The translations under genes were made by a program, and so were the position numbers. DNA of 64,000 bases from Camellia lanceoleosa (Eukaryota > Streptophyta > Magnoliopsida > Ericales > Theaceae): assembly GCA_025200525.1 (NCBI GenBank), contig CM045762.1, forward strand, positions 79,568,893 to 79,632,892, given 5' to 3'. The number at the start of each line of letters is the position of its first letter. Position 1 is the stretch's first letter. This document shows positions 34,301 to 46,472 of this stretch, piece by piece. Under the pieces are notes generated by a model. The model was not told the DNA's origin. It did not search any database and saw nothing but the letters and a program-made list of their open reading frames with translations.

Positions 34301-35289
34301 GAGGCTCGCTAGGCGAAAACCGAAAAGGCGACCTAGGCAAAACTTCGAGCACAAAAAATTTGAAATTATAAAAGCTGAGCTACATAAGGTTGAAAACCAT
34401 AAAGGCGGCCTTGGCAAAAGTTAGGCGCAAAAGGAGAGTGAAAATACCGGCGAACCTAAGCTTTGAACTCGTAAGGCTTGATTCCCATCTTTGGGATCGT
34501 GGCGACTTCATCTTGAAGTTCGACCACAATCTTTTCCCCGATCAACTTTGTCCATTTGATCATCTCGGTCATCTCTATTCATCGGCATTTATCGTGATCT
34601 CGATGCAGTGCTATTAGGACTAGGGGCAACTTTCCGTTGCCATGAATTGCCAAGGCACTATTAGGACTAGGGCAACTTTCCGATTGCTAGGATCGAGGTT
34701 GTGCATCTCGGTGGCGGATCTCGGCGTGTCGATTCGATCCATATCGAAAATAGTTTTGAAAAGTTTTAATAAAAGTTGACTTTGTTCAAATTAATCTTTT
34801 CACAACTAAGACCATTTTGGACCAAAGCGGAAAATTTTCGATTACCACAACCTTCAATTTCATTGATTTCAAAAGCGAGTTCTCTTGCTCTTGCATACAA
34901 TTGAAGTTGCTTTTTATTACACTCATAATGAAAACTTGAAAGTACTAATAAAGCAATAAATCAGGGGCATAGTCAAGTCGGTGTCCTGCGCCCCCTCGAG
35001 CTAGTTGAAGCCTCGATGCCAAGCTGGGCCCAATGTGCCTCCTCATTGAGCCAATCCAGCACTCATCGGACAAAGTGCAACTAAAAGTGGGAGGCGGGGC
35101 AGGAGCTCTCTATTTCCCCATCTGCGACTCTTAGAGCAATTTGTCGCTCTCGAGCAGGAAATGTGGCGGATACTCTATCCCCTCGGTGGGCAAGTCGATC
35201 ATGGCCAAGGCGAGAATCTGGAATGGGAAATAGAATCTGTGATGAGTCAAGCCGATCAATCGAATCCCGACTTGGGACATCTTTGTAGC
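34301..35289 (+). other. Element C 3' untranslated region
   Basis: Starts at the pol stop. A Lys-codon-rich frame at 34390-34617 and a short repeated GGACTAGGGCAACTTTCCG segment (34618 and 34662) are present. No gene is recognised. The antisense unit below ends near its right edge. Confidence 0.5.
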
Positions 35290-36226
35290 TCATTGCTGGG
35301 AGATTGAGCCAAGGACAGCGCCACGCAATGCGATCTGCTGACAAATTGCACATCCATTCAAACCACTATCCCTCATCAAGAGCGTCGACCAGGCGTTGTC
35401 GAAAGAAAGTAGCCATGTGAATAAGCGGCAAGAGTCCACAACTTGCAATTTATCCATCAACCATACAGGGGAGGGATGAAAAATGAGAGAATAAAGAATA
35501 GAGATGTGCGATGAGAGAAAAGTAAAAAAGGGTTTTGTGAGAAAAAACCGAGCACGAGGGCAGTGATGTGAGCAAATACATATGTGAGCTTGGGTGGGAA
35601 ACATTACTGCGGCGATAGTGGACTCCTGCAAACTGGTTGTCTCCGGCGGTAGAAAGCATCAAGCCCATCGGTGTCTCGGCCAATGTCATGGCGATGCAAC
35701 TCTTTCCTTCTTTCAAGCCTTGAGCCACTTCAATCAGAGCGGACCTTTGGATCCTCCAAAGCTTGAGGCAAGCGAAAATGAGATAACATGCATAAGCAGA
35801 GGCGTGTCGCGGAAGCCTTGCCAATGATGGTCATTGCGGTCACCGGCGTCGGCGATAAATCAGGCTTGGGATATCCAACATTCCGTTACAAATCAGGGAT
35901 CGAGCATCATGCGTGTTGAGTCCGCACATCCGCCCTAAGGTTTGGCCATAGCCAAAATTGAGTTGGGGCAAGATTTCCTCACCTCGATCGGATTCCATCA
36001 AAACTTGAAAATCTTCAAAAGTGGGACATACCTCTTGCCCTCCGAAGCTAAAGACATGCGTTACCGGGTTCCAAAACCTCATCGCGACATGGAGGAAAGG
36101 AAGGTGTAGCGGAGTCCGGCTCAACGTGAACAGTGCATTCAAGCCGAAGCCTCAGAAGTTCAACTTTTCCGAGCCATCTAAAGAAGAGATCCAAGATGTG
36201 AGATTTTCTACGAGAAATGCCTCCAT
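35290..36226 (-). pseudogene. Element C antisense unit 2: plant mobile domain-like ORF
   Basis: On the strand opposite pol, an ATG at 36226 opens a short frame (MEAFLVENLTSW). After a TGA it continues as FLHVAMRFWNPVTHVFSFGG, QEVCPTFEDFQVLMESDR and LGRMCGLNTHDARS (36142-35840), then AYACYLIFACLKLWRIQRS and IAMTLAETPMGL (35824 leftward). The F-x(2)-xEVCPTFEDFxxL pattern is that of the plant mobile domain, a transposase-derived domain found in host genes and in antisense ORFs of Tat elements. A TATA box lies 46 bp upstream. Stops and at least one frame change break it. The role in the element is unknown. Confidence 0.7.
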
Positions 36227-36271
36227 TTTTGTGCAAAGCAGTGATGAAATGAATGAGTTCCAAAGTTGGAG

Positions 36272-36279
36272 CTTTTATA
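36272..36279 (-). promoter_or_regulatory. TATA box of antisense unit 2
   Basis: CCTATAAAAGC on the minus strand, 46 bp before the ATG at 36226. A GGCC-rich motif (GTGGCCGGGCGGCCACC, 36338-36354) lies about 60 bp further upstream. Confidence 0.6.
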
Positions 36280-36379
36280 GGGGGCGAAACACTATTCGAA
36301 GGACAAGTGTCAGAATTCTGTGGGTTGCAGGGAAAAGTGGCCGGGCGGCCACCTATTCTATGCGGCCACCTTTGACTCA

Positions 36380-37033
36380 AAAAGCGGCGGCCACCTTTCA
36401 ATCCCCAAATGCAAAATGTGGCGGCCATGCTCATTGGTCTGTTTTGCCCTCGGAAGGAAGTTTGAGGCATTTCGATGCATCGGGAATGTCGAAGGCCTCC
36501 ATTTCTCTCGATTTGAATGCGTTCCATCACCCAGATCGTCCGAAGTACGCTCTGTTTTGTTTAAACATTGTTGTATTTTTGCTTATCGAGTTGTCGTTTT
36601 GTTTATCGAGTTGTAAGTCTTGTCGAGCTGTCGCATTTTCTGTTTTGAGTTGTTACTTTTTGTTTACATAATTTTGTTAAGTCTTGTTTATCGAGTCGTT
36701 AACATTGTTGTACTTTGCTTATCGAGTTGTAAACTTGCTAAGATTCTGTTATTTCTTAGTGAGTCGAGTTGTTTGATTTGTTGCGTCGGTTCATTACCTG
36801 ACCCGGTAAATACACAAGGCACATTTCCATTCAATTTCATTTTTGTGCAAAATAATGCGATGCGATGCGATGCTAAGAGTTTCAAATACAAACACCTTTT
36901 CAAAAGCTGTTTCATTCCATCATGTTTTACAACAAATAAAGGTACAAGTTTTACAGAAAATAAAACTGCCTAACAATATGCAAAGTGCTACAAACTACTA
37001 GCAAAAAGGAAAATAAAGCAGGAAACAGCAGCA
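36380..37033. other. Element C spacer between the two antisense units
   Basis: Contains repeated TTTATCGAGTTGT/GAGTTGTAA units (36590-36770) and GATGC microrepeats (36858-36872). No coding sequence is recognised. Confidence 0.5.
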
Positions 37034-40000
37034 TCAATGTCCTCGGGAGCGGGAATGAGGAGCCCCCCTCATCCTCTTCTGCGGGACAACCTCTGCACCA
37101 CCATCACCATCCGGGTCGGAGCTGTCATCCTCAGGATCCCCCTCAGCCTCGCCTCCACTCCCGAAACCAAGACCGGAGCCCCCCTCCTCAGCAGATGTCT
37201 CTGACTGACGGTCTGTGGCCTCCTCATCCTCATCGGGCTCCGCCTCTATAATATGTGCCCTGCGCCTGCGAGAGGACCCTCCCCGAGCTCCTCGGAAAGG
37301 CCTGGATGGCCCAGTTCCTTGAAAAGGCCTAGATGGCCCAGCACCTCGAAAAAGATCCAGACGATCGATCTCCTTGAGAAAGCCCGGGTGGCCCGGCCCG
37401 CGGCGGAGCATACACGGGAGGCATTTGAAAGTGAAAAGTTTGATACATCAGTTCAAATATGAAAATCAGATGCAAGTACAGTATGTGAGTGGGGTGTATG
37501 TCAGATGTGTTCTACACAAACAGCCTATCAATGCAGTAGAATGTTCAAAACCAGCGTGTCATCAGGAAATATGATAAATGCAGGAAAGATGAACAGTACC
37601 TGCACACCCATAATGGCCAGTTGTGCCTCCCTCCGCAGGATCATGCCCTCAAATGTGGCCAGCATTCCAAGCATCTCATCCATGTACTCAATTGGAGGCT
37701 GCAGATACAAATGCAAAACTATCAGTAAAGGAATGAATGTCCAAATATCCGACTGATAAATCAAAGGCATAAAACATATCTGGGTGGTGAATCGGGGTCT
37801 CGACATATCTATGGTCGAAGAGGAGGCTCAGTGAGACACAGTAAGGAGTCCCAAATCGCCAACTTCGTCAACTCGGTCGGCATGTCGGCCACCGGATGAT
37901 GAAGAGTCGGAGGATCGGGGAATGAATCGCGCCCACCTCTGGATGTACCAGCCTATTTGGAGGAAGGATATCTGTACGAGCTTGACTTCGAAGATGGTAC
38001 ATCGGTGGGCCTCGATGGAGAATCGCACTCCCGTCAAGGGAGGCATCAGATATGTATGGCGATAGGTGGCGTAGTCCCCCTCCGTAAGATGTAGCAAAGC
38101 ATCAGTGCCTAGCATAGCACTAACGACGTCCTGGGTAGAGGGCCTATCAGCCGATCCGCATCTTGGAGAGTCTTTGCGGGAGGATCTGAGAAGTGTACCC
38201 CATACAGCATAAAAGCGTTCCCCTAGAAACCATGCTCTACCAACTGGTCCTTCAAGAAGGATCCTGTACTGGGAGGTGCCAGATCCTCCGGCATACTGAA
38301 ATCGGAGACCATCACCCAAAGGCGCCCAGGGCTGCCATGTAATCTACGGATAACAAGTGCATAAATCAATCAGAAACCGGGAATATATGGGGCAAATCAA
38401 AGATGAAAACGGAAGGAACTGAGAGTTCTGAAATACCTCTGTCGTCCGCACGGTGTCAAAATACTGCCGCAGATAAAAGAGAGTCTCTCGGGGTCTCGGG
38501 CGGTGCTGGCACTCGAATACCAGTGAGTATGGGGTCATGAGGGGCCCTGCCACCACCAACTCTGGGGCTAACGTCGGGAAATATACGTAGACCCATAAGC
38601 GAAAGCGGTGCGAGAATGTAAATACAAAGTCTTTGAGGGCAAAATCTGAGAGTGTAAAGTCGTTGTGTGTGCAGTGTACAAGCAATGAGGAGCAGAAATG
38701 TAAATCAAGAGAACAAAAAGTACCTCCCAGGCTCTCCAATAACCGCCAAGTGAGTCTCACCTTGCGGGAGGTCGCTCATGTAGCGATAAAGGTAGCAGTG
38801 GCGCCACGATCATATCGTCCGACTGTGATAGGTCCACCAGGCGCTCAGCAGATAGCTAACCGTGTTCCCTCTATCGTGAGCGAGTAGTCGAAGAGGAACA
38901 TAAGAAAACCACGGACATCTTGCTCCGCCTCCTCGAGTCCGGGCTCCATCCTCCCTCCGAAAATGGGAAGAGAACGGGTGTATCGGACTCTCCTGAAGCT
39001 CTATCCTGGTGGGCGGGCCCCAGATGTATCCAAGCGGCCTCCCATTCGCCCATATCCTCGTCGTGAGAATGGGCCAACCTCCTATGTCGAGCCGGTCGAT
39101 GCAGCAAAATCCAGCGGGTCATAGTCAAATCCCGGTGGCGGAAAAATGGAAGGAGTTGGTGGTGTCCACCATCTCTCACCAAAAGCTGCCAATAGTGTCC
39201 TCTGGCGGGACAATGTGATAACCCCATGCGAAGGCCCGAACCTGCCAAATCAACTAAATCCGGACTGACCTCAGGAGCTCGGTATACCACTCTCTAGCGG
39301 TGGTGGAGCCATATCCTCGCCGCGGTCACGAGAACCAACTGCATTGAATGAATACATGTGTCGATATAAATGAATGAGTGTGTGCAAATGAAATGAATAA
39401 GGCGTGTGCAAATAAATAAATAGGCGTCTTGAAACAAAAATGTTTTGTGTGTTCTACTCAATCGATTGTGTCTGCGTGTTCACCTTCAATTTGAGTGTGT
39501 GTTGAGAAAATGAGTTAGGGCTGTGTGTTCTACTCTCAATCGATGTGTCTGCGTGTTCACCTTCAATTTGAGTGTGTGTTGAAAATCGAGTTAGAGTGTG
39601 TGTTCTACTCTCAATCGATGTGTCTTGCGTGTTCACCTTCAATTTGGGTGTGTGTTTAGAAAATCGAGTTAGAATTGCGTGTTCTACTCTCAATCGATGT
39701 GTGTTCACCATCAATTTGAATGTGTGTTGAAAAATCGAGTTAGGCTGCGTGTTCTACTCTAAATTAGTGTGTCTTGTGTGTTCACCATCAATTTTGTGTG
39801 TTGAGAAAAATCGAGTTAGAGTGCGTGTTCTACTCTCAATCGATTAATTTGTGTGTTCACCATCAATTTGAAATGTGTGTTGAGAAAATCGAGTTTGGGC
39901 TGCGTGTTCTACTCTCAATCGGTGTGTGTTCACCATCAATTTAATTTGTGTGTTAATCGATGTGTGTGTTCACCATCAATTTGAGTGTGTGTTGAAAATC

Positions 40001-40928
40001 GAGTTTAGGCTGCGTGTTCTACTCTCAATCGGTGTGTGTTTGTTCACCATCAATTTTGTGTGTTAATTAATGTTTGTGTGTTTCTCAATCGATGTGTCCG
40101 TGTGTTCACCATCAATTTGAGCTGTGTGTGCAGAAAATCAGAGTTTGGGCTGCGTGTTCTACTCTCAATCAGTGTGGGGTGTGTGTTCACCATCAATTTG
40201 GTGTGTGTTCAATCGATGTGTGTGTGTTCACCATCAATTTGTGTGTTGAAAATCGAGTTTAGGCTGCGTGTTCTACTCTCAATCGATGTGTGTGTGTTCA
40301 CCATCAATTTGGGTGTGTGTTGAGAATTAATGTTTGGTTTGTGTGTTCAAATCCCAATCTGTCTTAGTGTGTTCACCATCAATCCAATTGTGTGTTCAGA
40401 ATATCAGAGTTTGGGCTGCGTGTTCTACTCTTAGTCAGTGTGTGCTGTGTGTTCACTTTCAAAACTCGGGCTGTGTGTTCGACGAATCAGTGTTTGAGCT
40501 GTGTGTTCAATTCTTAACTAATGTGTGCCATGCGTTCACAATCAATTAATGAGCCGAGTGTTCAGAAATTCAAGTGTTTAAGCCACATGTTCAGGGTGCC
40601 AACAAAGTACTATGTCATAGGCTAAACTGTGTGTTCAAGCATGGCAAAGGCACGAAATGCACTAAAAATGTAGAAAATGAAGTAAAATACCTCTCGGGCC
40701 TCGTAGAAGAGGTGATGCTCTGGCTCTCCCAGAAGTAGATCTCCAGGTGCTCGATCACTAAAGTCAGTGAAATGACGAAAAATGGCCCAGAAAAGAACGT
40801 GTGCCGGCAGGGCGTACCTCTCGGGAATGAAAGGTCGGACCCTCAGAGGCAGAGTCATGACATCAAAATCATCCCCGGCACCTGGAGGACCTCCACCATG
40901 AGGAAAATTACCCGCCATTTCGGAAAAT
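37034..40928 (-). pseudogene. Element C antisense unit 1: multi-exon plant mobile domain-like gene
   Basis: Predicted from splice signals and ORFs on the minus strand. Exon 40928-40691 has its ATG at 40919 (MAGNFPHGGGPPGAGDDF, then PLRVRPFIPERYALPAHVLF) and ends at a GTATTT donor. The next exon opens at 39338 after TGCAG. Further coding lies at 39338-38730, 38760-38344 (RLWVYVYFPTLAPE, ECQHRPRPRETLFYLRQYFD) and 38319-37828 (GERFYAVWGTLLRSSRKD). A Ser/Asp/Glu/Arg-rich tail at 37411-37034 ends at a stop. The W-x-YxxFPxLAPE and following motifs resemble the C-terminal half of the plant mobile domain. Frames shift inside the 39.3-38.7 kb exon. The big intron holds a minisatellite. Confidence 0.62.
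39435..40605. repeat. Minisatellite inside element C (about 75 bp period, longer toward the right)
   Basis: About eleven units each contain GCGTGTTCTACTCTCAATCG, a TGTGTTCACCATCAATTTG block and a TGTGTTGAAAATCGAGTT block. GTTCTACTC starts at 39451, 39527, 39602, 39681, 39751, 39827, 39906, 40016, 40156, 40269 and 40422. Spacing is 70-79 bp in the first seven units and 110-153 bp in the rest, so longer units seem built from duplicated sub-blocks. Tandem repeats in the 3' region are known for Ogre elements. Here they lie within a predicted intron (40690-39339) of the antisense unit. Confidence 0.93.
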
Positions 40929-41028
40929 CTGCAAAAGGAGCAAAAATGAGCAAAAATGAGCCAAAATTGGAAAAAGTCAACAAAAGTCAACCCCTGAGAA
41001 AATCTTCCAAATATTGAGACAAACTTAC
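40929..41028 (-). other. Predicted 100-bp intron in the antisense unit 1 leader
   Basis: The donor CTTGAG/GTAAGTTTG and acceptor TTTTGCAG/ATTTTCC on the minus strand fit plant consensus. The ATG follows ten bases into the next exon. Confidence 0.5.
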
Positions 41029-41232
41029 CTCAAGTGGTGAAAATGAGAAAAGAAGCACCGAAATCAAAATTTAATCGGTTCAAAGTGCTTGAAACTGAAT
41101 GTTTTCGCGAAAACAACTTGCGTGGGGCGTTGGAAAACGCGTATGGAGCTCAGATCTGAAGAGGAAAATGGTTTGGGAAGGAAGAGGAGAAGATTTCGTG
41201 GCTGTGTTTATGAGCTCAAAGTGATTGAGCAA

Positions 41233-41334
41233 GAGAATATAAAGAAAACAAGGTGAAAAGACAAAATTGCCCGCGAATTTGGGCAGGTGGCTGGCCGGCC
41301 GGCCACCTTTTCTGGCTGGTCGGCCATCCTCTTT
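41233..41334 (-). promoter_or_regulatory. Putative promoter of antisense unit 1
   Basis: Minus strand: a GGCC-rich block (plus strand GTGGCTGGCCGGCCGGCCAC at 41287-41306, and a weaker copy to 41334) is followed about 50 bp downstream by CTTTATATTC (about 41234-41243). This is the same order and spacing as in antisense unit 2. Confidence 0.45.
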
Positions 41335-42285
41335 TTGAAAAGTGGCTGGTGGCCTCCCTTGGGGAAGATAACTGGCCAGTGGTGATCCCTAGGTGGGTCC
41401 CAAGCCCTCTGCAAATTTTGGGGAAGATTGGAGTTCCCGGGACCTGAAAAAGTTCAAGAAAAGTGCACTTTTTGTCACGAAATTGCTCATGGAACTTGAC
41501 TTCAAGTTCTGACATGTGTCTCATCATTATTCATCAAAATCAAAGTGTATCCTTTTTGAACATGTTGTAATCTCTCCGGGAGGTGAACCGGAGGCCGCGA
41601 TCGAGTCGCCTTCGCCGAAACGCGCGTTTCCTTGCTCGTTGTTTCGTAACAAACGGGCACCCTGATTTATGCTCGTTTTGCATTATCGTGCACATAACTT
41701 GCATTCTCATGAGCATACTTGCATTATTATGCACATTTCTTGATATTGCCATACCTCTGTGCTTGAGCATGCGTTGTCACGCACGTTCCTTTCTCGCATT
41801 GCGATGCATTCACTCGCCGGCACTGCGTGTGTCAAACTTTCAGAATCACATTGAATACATGTTGTTAGCATATTGTGCTTGTTGAATTTCTCTCTTTTGC
41901 AGGCACGATATTGTATGTACGGTTCATTTGAAATTTGGTGCGACCCGAACGAATCAGCGAGTATCGTATCTTCTCCGTGTGAGGCGTGGCGAATTGAATA
42001 ATTCTCGCATTCTTAACGCATGAAATGTAGTTGTTGCTTTGCATTCTTGCTTAAAAGCTGTTGCATCTATTTGCGAATACTTGCTTCATTCTGACTTCTT
42101 GCATTTGCATGATCATTAAGTTACATCGGCTCCGTGCATATCGCTTTGCATTTTGCCCCTTACTGCGGGCACGCTGCGCAGCATCTCTGTTCATCTTGTA
42201 TGATTGTCTAAGTCTTGACCTTGTCAAAAATGGGTCGTCTACGGGCTTTGACATTCACTCCGTCACTTGTGACTTAAGTTCTGTC
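41335..42285 (+). other. Element C 3' region up to the polypurine tract
   Basis: GC-richer than its surroundings, with several GCATTnTTGCAT and CGTGCAC motifs (41680-42200). No conserved ORF. Confidence 0.45.
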
Positions 42286-42297
42286 AAAGAGGGCAGC
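42286..42297 (+). promoter_or_regulatory. Element C polypurine tract
   Basis: AAAGAGGGCAGC directly before the 3' LTR start TGTAGACACC. Two pyrimidines interrupt the purine run. Confidence 0.75.
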
Positions 42298-45200
42298 TGT
42301 AGACACCCCATTTTTGACCGACCTTAAGACTCGAGCGTCACCGATTGAGTGCTTCGGTGATGTTGCATATTGTGCTCGTTCAGAAGTCTCGAGTCGCGGT
42401 AGTGAGCCTGCCTCCGGACTTCCGAACCCTCTTTTGTTCCTTGCCTCGGTTTGCGAACCAGACTCGGTTTGCTCTGTTTCTTTTCCTGAGGAGAGGGAGA
42501 GGTCCCGTAGACCATCTCTCAGTGGCCGTGGGCTACATTTCGTGGCCGTAGGCCATTTTGCCCATTTCGGAGCCCGGTTCCCGGTTTTCGGAGCCGTCAG
42601 GCCGTGTGCCTCGGTTCAGGACCGCCTAACTATCTCTGATTGCTCCGGTTTTTGGCATGCATCTTATTTACTCCCTTTTGAGGGACACTGAGGTCTGAGA
42701 GAACCACTTCATGGTCGAATGCCACTTCGATGCTTATGATCGATTTAGGGACCTCGACTGCTGCGTTGGCCCCGAACATTCATTTTGCATAAGTTTTCGT
42801 TCATTTTTGGCAGGTACCTCTATTTCATCACCAGGAAGGCCGTAGAAGGGTGGGAGGCTAGCAATTGTCTTAGCTCCGGCGCCCTCCGACGCCCGTTTTT
42901 CTCACTTCCGAGCCAATGTTGACCACCCTAGGGCCACTTTCTTCATCTCCAAACCACATATTTGTGTTGTACACACTTGGGAGGCCACAAATATTATATG
43001 GCCGGCCATTAATTCCACTTGAACCTTTTGAACCCCTTTGAAAAATGGCTTGTTCTCTCTCTGTTTCTGATTGCCAATTTTGAACCACAGGGTTGTGTTG
43101 AGGGGACATGGGAGGCCACCAATATGTGGTGGCCGGCCAGAAAATCAATTTGACCATTTTGACCCTTGGCCGGCCGGCCATAGGGGGTGGCCGGGCGGGC
43201 ACCTGCCTCCCCAAAAAAGGGCCGGGCCAGATCCTCAGTCTGAGTACATTCTGTTGTATCTTTTTTCCTCAAAAAGCGTCAGGAGGAACTCTTTTGGAGG
43301 AAAACTTGATCCATTTTCCTCCCTTTTTCCCTCCTTTTCTCCTCATTCTTGTCCATATAACCTTGCTAAGGTCTGGTTTTAGGGTTGAAAAATTGCTTGG
43401 AGCTCTTGCATCATATCTCTCTCCATCTCTCTCATTTCCTTCAAAAATTCCTAAGTTCTACACCCTTTCTTCATCACCACCTAGCACCACCACCACTACT
43501 CCATTTCCAGCAGCTTGGGAGCTTTCCAGGAGGCAACATTTCTCAAGCCAAAAGCAGCCAAGGGTAGTCTTCAAGGGTAAGCATCATTTCCCTCTTTTGA
43601 GCTCATTTTGGTATCATTTTTTAGACCTATTTGCTTGCTGTTTTGAGCTCCGACCAAAACTGAAAAAGTCATTTTTTTGAGCTCATTTTCTTGTTTCATT
43701 AAGGGCTCAACACTGTTTGGGCCCCCCATGTTGCACTTGCTTCAATACCCTCTTGAATGCCATTTTCTTGCATGATATTTTTAGCTTATGTGTGATCTGT
43801 TTTGGGGTCTGATGTAAACTGTAAATAGGCCTATTTTGAGCCCCTCTTCAACATTGAAGAAGGGCTCAACACTGTTTGGGACCTCCATATATCACTTGCC
43901 ATTACACCCCTCTTTGGTCCCCTTTTTTTGCATGTTTTGTTAGCTTACCTTGCTTCTGTTTTTCGGCCATGATCAGAACTGAGAGTGGCCATATTTCGAC
44001 CCCCTTGTCATGTTTCATTAAGGGTCTTTGGCTGTTTGATAATTATTTTGTGTACTTCATGTTATAGCTCCCTTATGGCCTTAATCTTGCATTGCATTTT
44101 GAGTATGTTTGTATACTGATTTGGGGCTTTTCATATACTGTAAATGGTCATATTTTTGGTCCCTCTTCATTGTTGTAGAAGGATCTTTTTCTGTTTGGGT
44201 TTTTCATCTACCACTTGCTTCATTGCCTCCCTTGCGGAGCCATTTTTGTATGCCATTTTAGCCCTATTTGTGCTTACTGTTTGGCCATGCTTTGAACTGT
44301 GAAAATGCTTATTTCGGGGCTGCCTTGCTTCTTTCTTTTCATTGCGTGTCCTAATTATGCATGCTTTGTATAGTTGTAAGCCATTTCATGTACCTCATTT
44401 TGTATTTCGGGAGTGATTCCATGCATCGGGTTCCATTTTACCGGGTTTCGAGGCTGTTTTACCCCTCATTTTGCTACTGGTTTTTTGCATGTTTGCATAC
44501 TATATTCCATGTCTTGCCATGTCTCATTAGAGTGGCATTTCGGTGCCTGAGGGTCCGTCCTCGGTTTGCGTGCACGCGGGCACGCATTTCGAGTTGTCTT
44601 GTTTTCATCTGATGGCCTCCTATGTGAGTGCGGCTGAGGCTCTCTCATGTTGGTGTAAGCCCATATTGTATTGCGTATGCCATTTCATCCATAGCATTGT
44701 GTATGCTCGGTTATGTATTACCTCGTATAGCGTGTATGCCATTCCATAACATTGTGTATGTTAGGATTGTATCTTAGTTGCATTTCATGCATATCATGCA
44801 TATTGCATCGTGTTCGGGATAGGAGTTAGCCCGGGCACGGGAAACGAGGTACGTTCCGTACTCCGAGTGACGGAACGTGTCTCAATTCCCAAGTCACCGA
44901 CACTCCGGATTATCCATGATGGAGTTAGGTTTTGTTGTAGTGTTCATATGCATTCATTCTATATTGAGTTGTGCAATTCGGCTCCTCGGCCATCATGCAT
45001 CGAGATGCGTGATTGGTGGTACGAGGATCGAGACATGCATACATTTGTGAAAATACATTGCTATGCCCCTTTCTTGCTCTCTGTTGCATCAAAATGAAGA
45101 ATCAGCAATCTTAGAGGCTTGGCGCATTTCAAGAATCATTGCAAACAGAGGCTAATTGGGGCATCGATGGATTTCCGCAAAGCATGACCCAAACATGCAT

Positions 45201-46467
45201 CATTCCATCATCCGGAAGAATCAAGCGGGTCCACGGCTTGCATGCGATTTTATTATTTTCTTAGTTAATTTGTAAATTAATTAGGAATTTGTACATTATT
45301 TGGATGTATTATTTGGAATGTATTATTCTTTCATTCGGGGCTGTATATTTCTTTGGACCCCCTGTGCGAGGGCATAATTGTAATAAGTGTGGGTGAGTGT
45401 GATGTATGTCTTCCAATCTCACGTCTTTCTTCCCTTTTATTTACCTGCTTATGATGGTTAGATTAGGGCATATTTCAATTAGCATACGATGATGACATGT
45501 TTGCATCATTCATCTGTTTGCATGCAAGACTCGGCGCATCATACAAACTGCATTTGTATTTCAATTCCAAGTTGAATACATGTTAGTTGTAGCATTCTAT
45601 ATGCCATGTTTAGAATAGCCCACTGCTATAGTTTGCATCTTTGCATGTGTTGCATTAGGCATTTACGTATACTTAGGATCATGCATGATTTCTAATGAGC
45701 TTCTGTTTTGGCTTGGAGTACTCGGTGAGTTTCATGCTTTAGCATCCTTGCATGCGTGTGGGTGTCTGCCATGAATAGCATGCTTACCATGAGGCTATGT
45801 GCTTATGTGATATAACGCCTTGAATGCTGTGGGTGGAGGTTGGGTTACTTGGATTGGAACAATTCATCAAATGTTTGTTTTAAAGCCCACTAGATAGTGG
45901 CAAAATCATGTTTTCTAAGCCCACGAGGGTGGCAAATCACGTCTTAGCCTACTGCGGGTAGCACCATCAAACCATTTTCAAACAAACAAACATGAAATGT
46001 TTTGTTCCAATTGAGCGACTTCGGTCTATACTTGTATGCAGTGCGCATCACAAAGTAACCTGGGCTAATCACCGGATTAAGAACATTCAATGGTTTCAAC
46101 AACAGATAGCATGGTTAGTAGAGGGCGGTCTTTGACGGGCGGGGAATGCTCACAGTGACCTTCCCCAATCGTACCCAAGTTCCTGGGCCGAGGCAACTTT
46201 GGTGATGACGGACACGTGGCCTTTGGCACCGAGTCAGGGTTTCCTAAATTTCCCATTAAAAAACATTTAGGTGGCGACTCTGTATCTGGCAAAGCAGTCC
46301 ATGTTTGGCACTTCTTTTCAAAAAAATCTGTTTTCAAAATCGATTTGCTGGATTTGGACTCTTTGGTTCAAGATTAAGAACCGTGACATTTGAGTCCTTG
46401 AACTGTAGTGACCCCAATATGAACGGAATAGGACTTAACCCTCCCGGGGCGTTCGAGGACGTCTACA
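42298..46467 (+). repeat. Element C 3' LTR
   Basis: 4170 bp, TGTAGACACCCC to GACGTCTACA. It pairs with 21918-26106. Several internal small indels distinguish the copies; for example, an ACCAGTTATATTC-type stretch near 22486 of the 5' LTR is missing here. It is followed by the TSD GAAGC. Confidence 0.93.
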
Positions 46468-46472
46468 GAAGC
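46468..46472. repeat. Element C target-site duplication, right copy
   Basis: GAAGC, identical to 21913-21917. Confidence 0.93.

Larger units (their letters stand above)
21918..46467 (+). mobile_element. Element C: Ogre-like Tat retrotransposon, 24.5 kb
   Basis: Two LTRs (21918-26106, 42298-46467) start TGTAGACACCCC. The right one ends GTCTACA; the left one ends TCTATA, one base off. Between them in plus orientation are a primer binding site (TGGCGACTT), gag, protease, an acidic Ser-rich linker, RT, RNase H, a second RNase H, integrase, a long 3' region with antisense plant-mobile-domain ORFs and a minisatellite, and a polypurine tract. Size, long LTRs, aRNH and the repeat-rich 3' region fit Ogre-type elements. 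The TSD is GAAGC. It is inserted in B's integrase gene. The coding region has many small indels and stops. Confidence 0.92.

Noticed and set aside
39435..40605. Possible CRISPR-like array
   Set aside because: Eukaryotic context, no constant repeat with unique spacers of equal length; it is a degenerate minisatellite.
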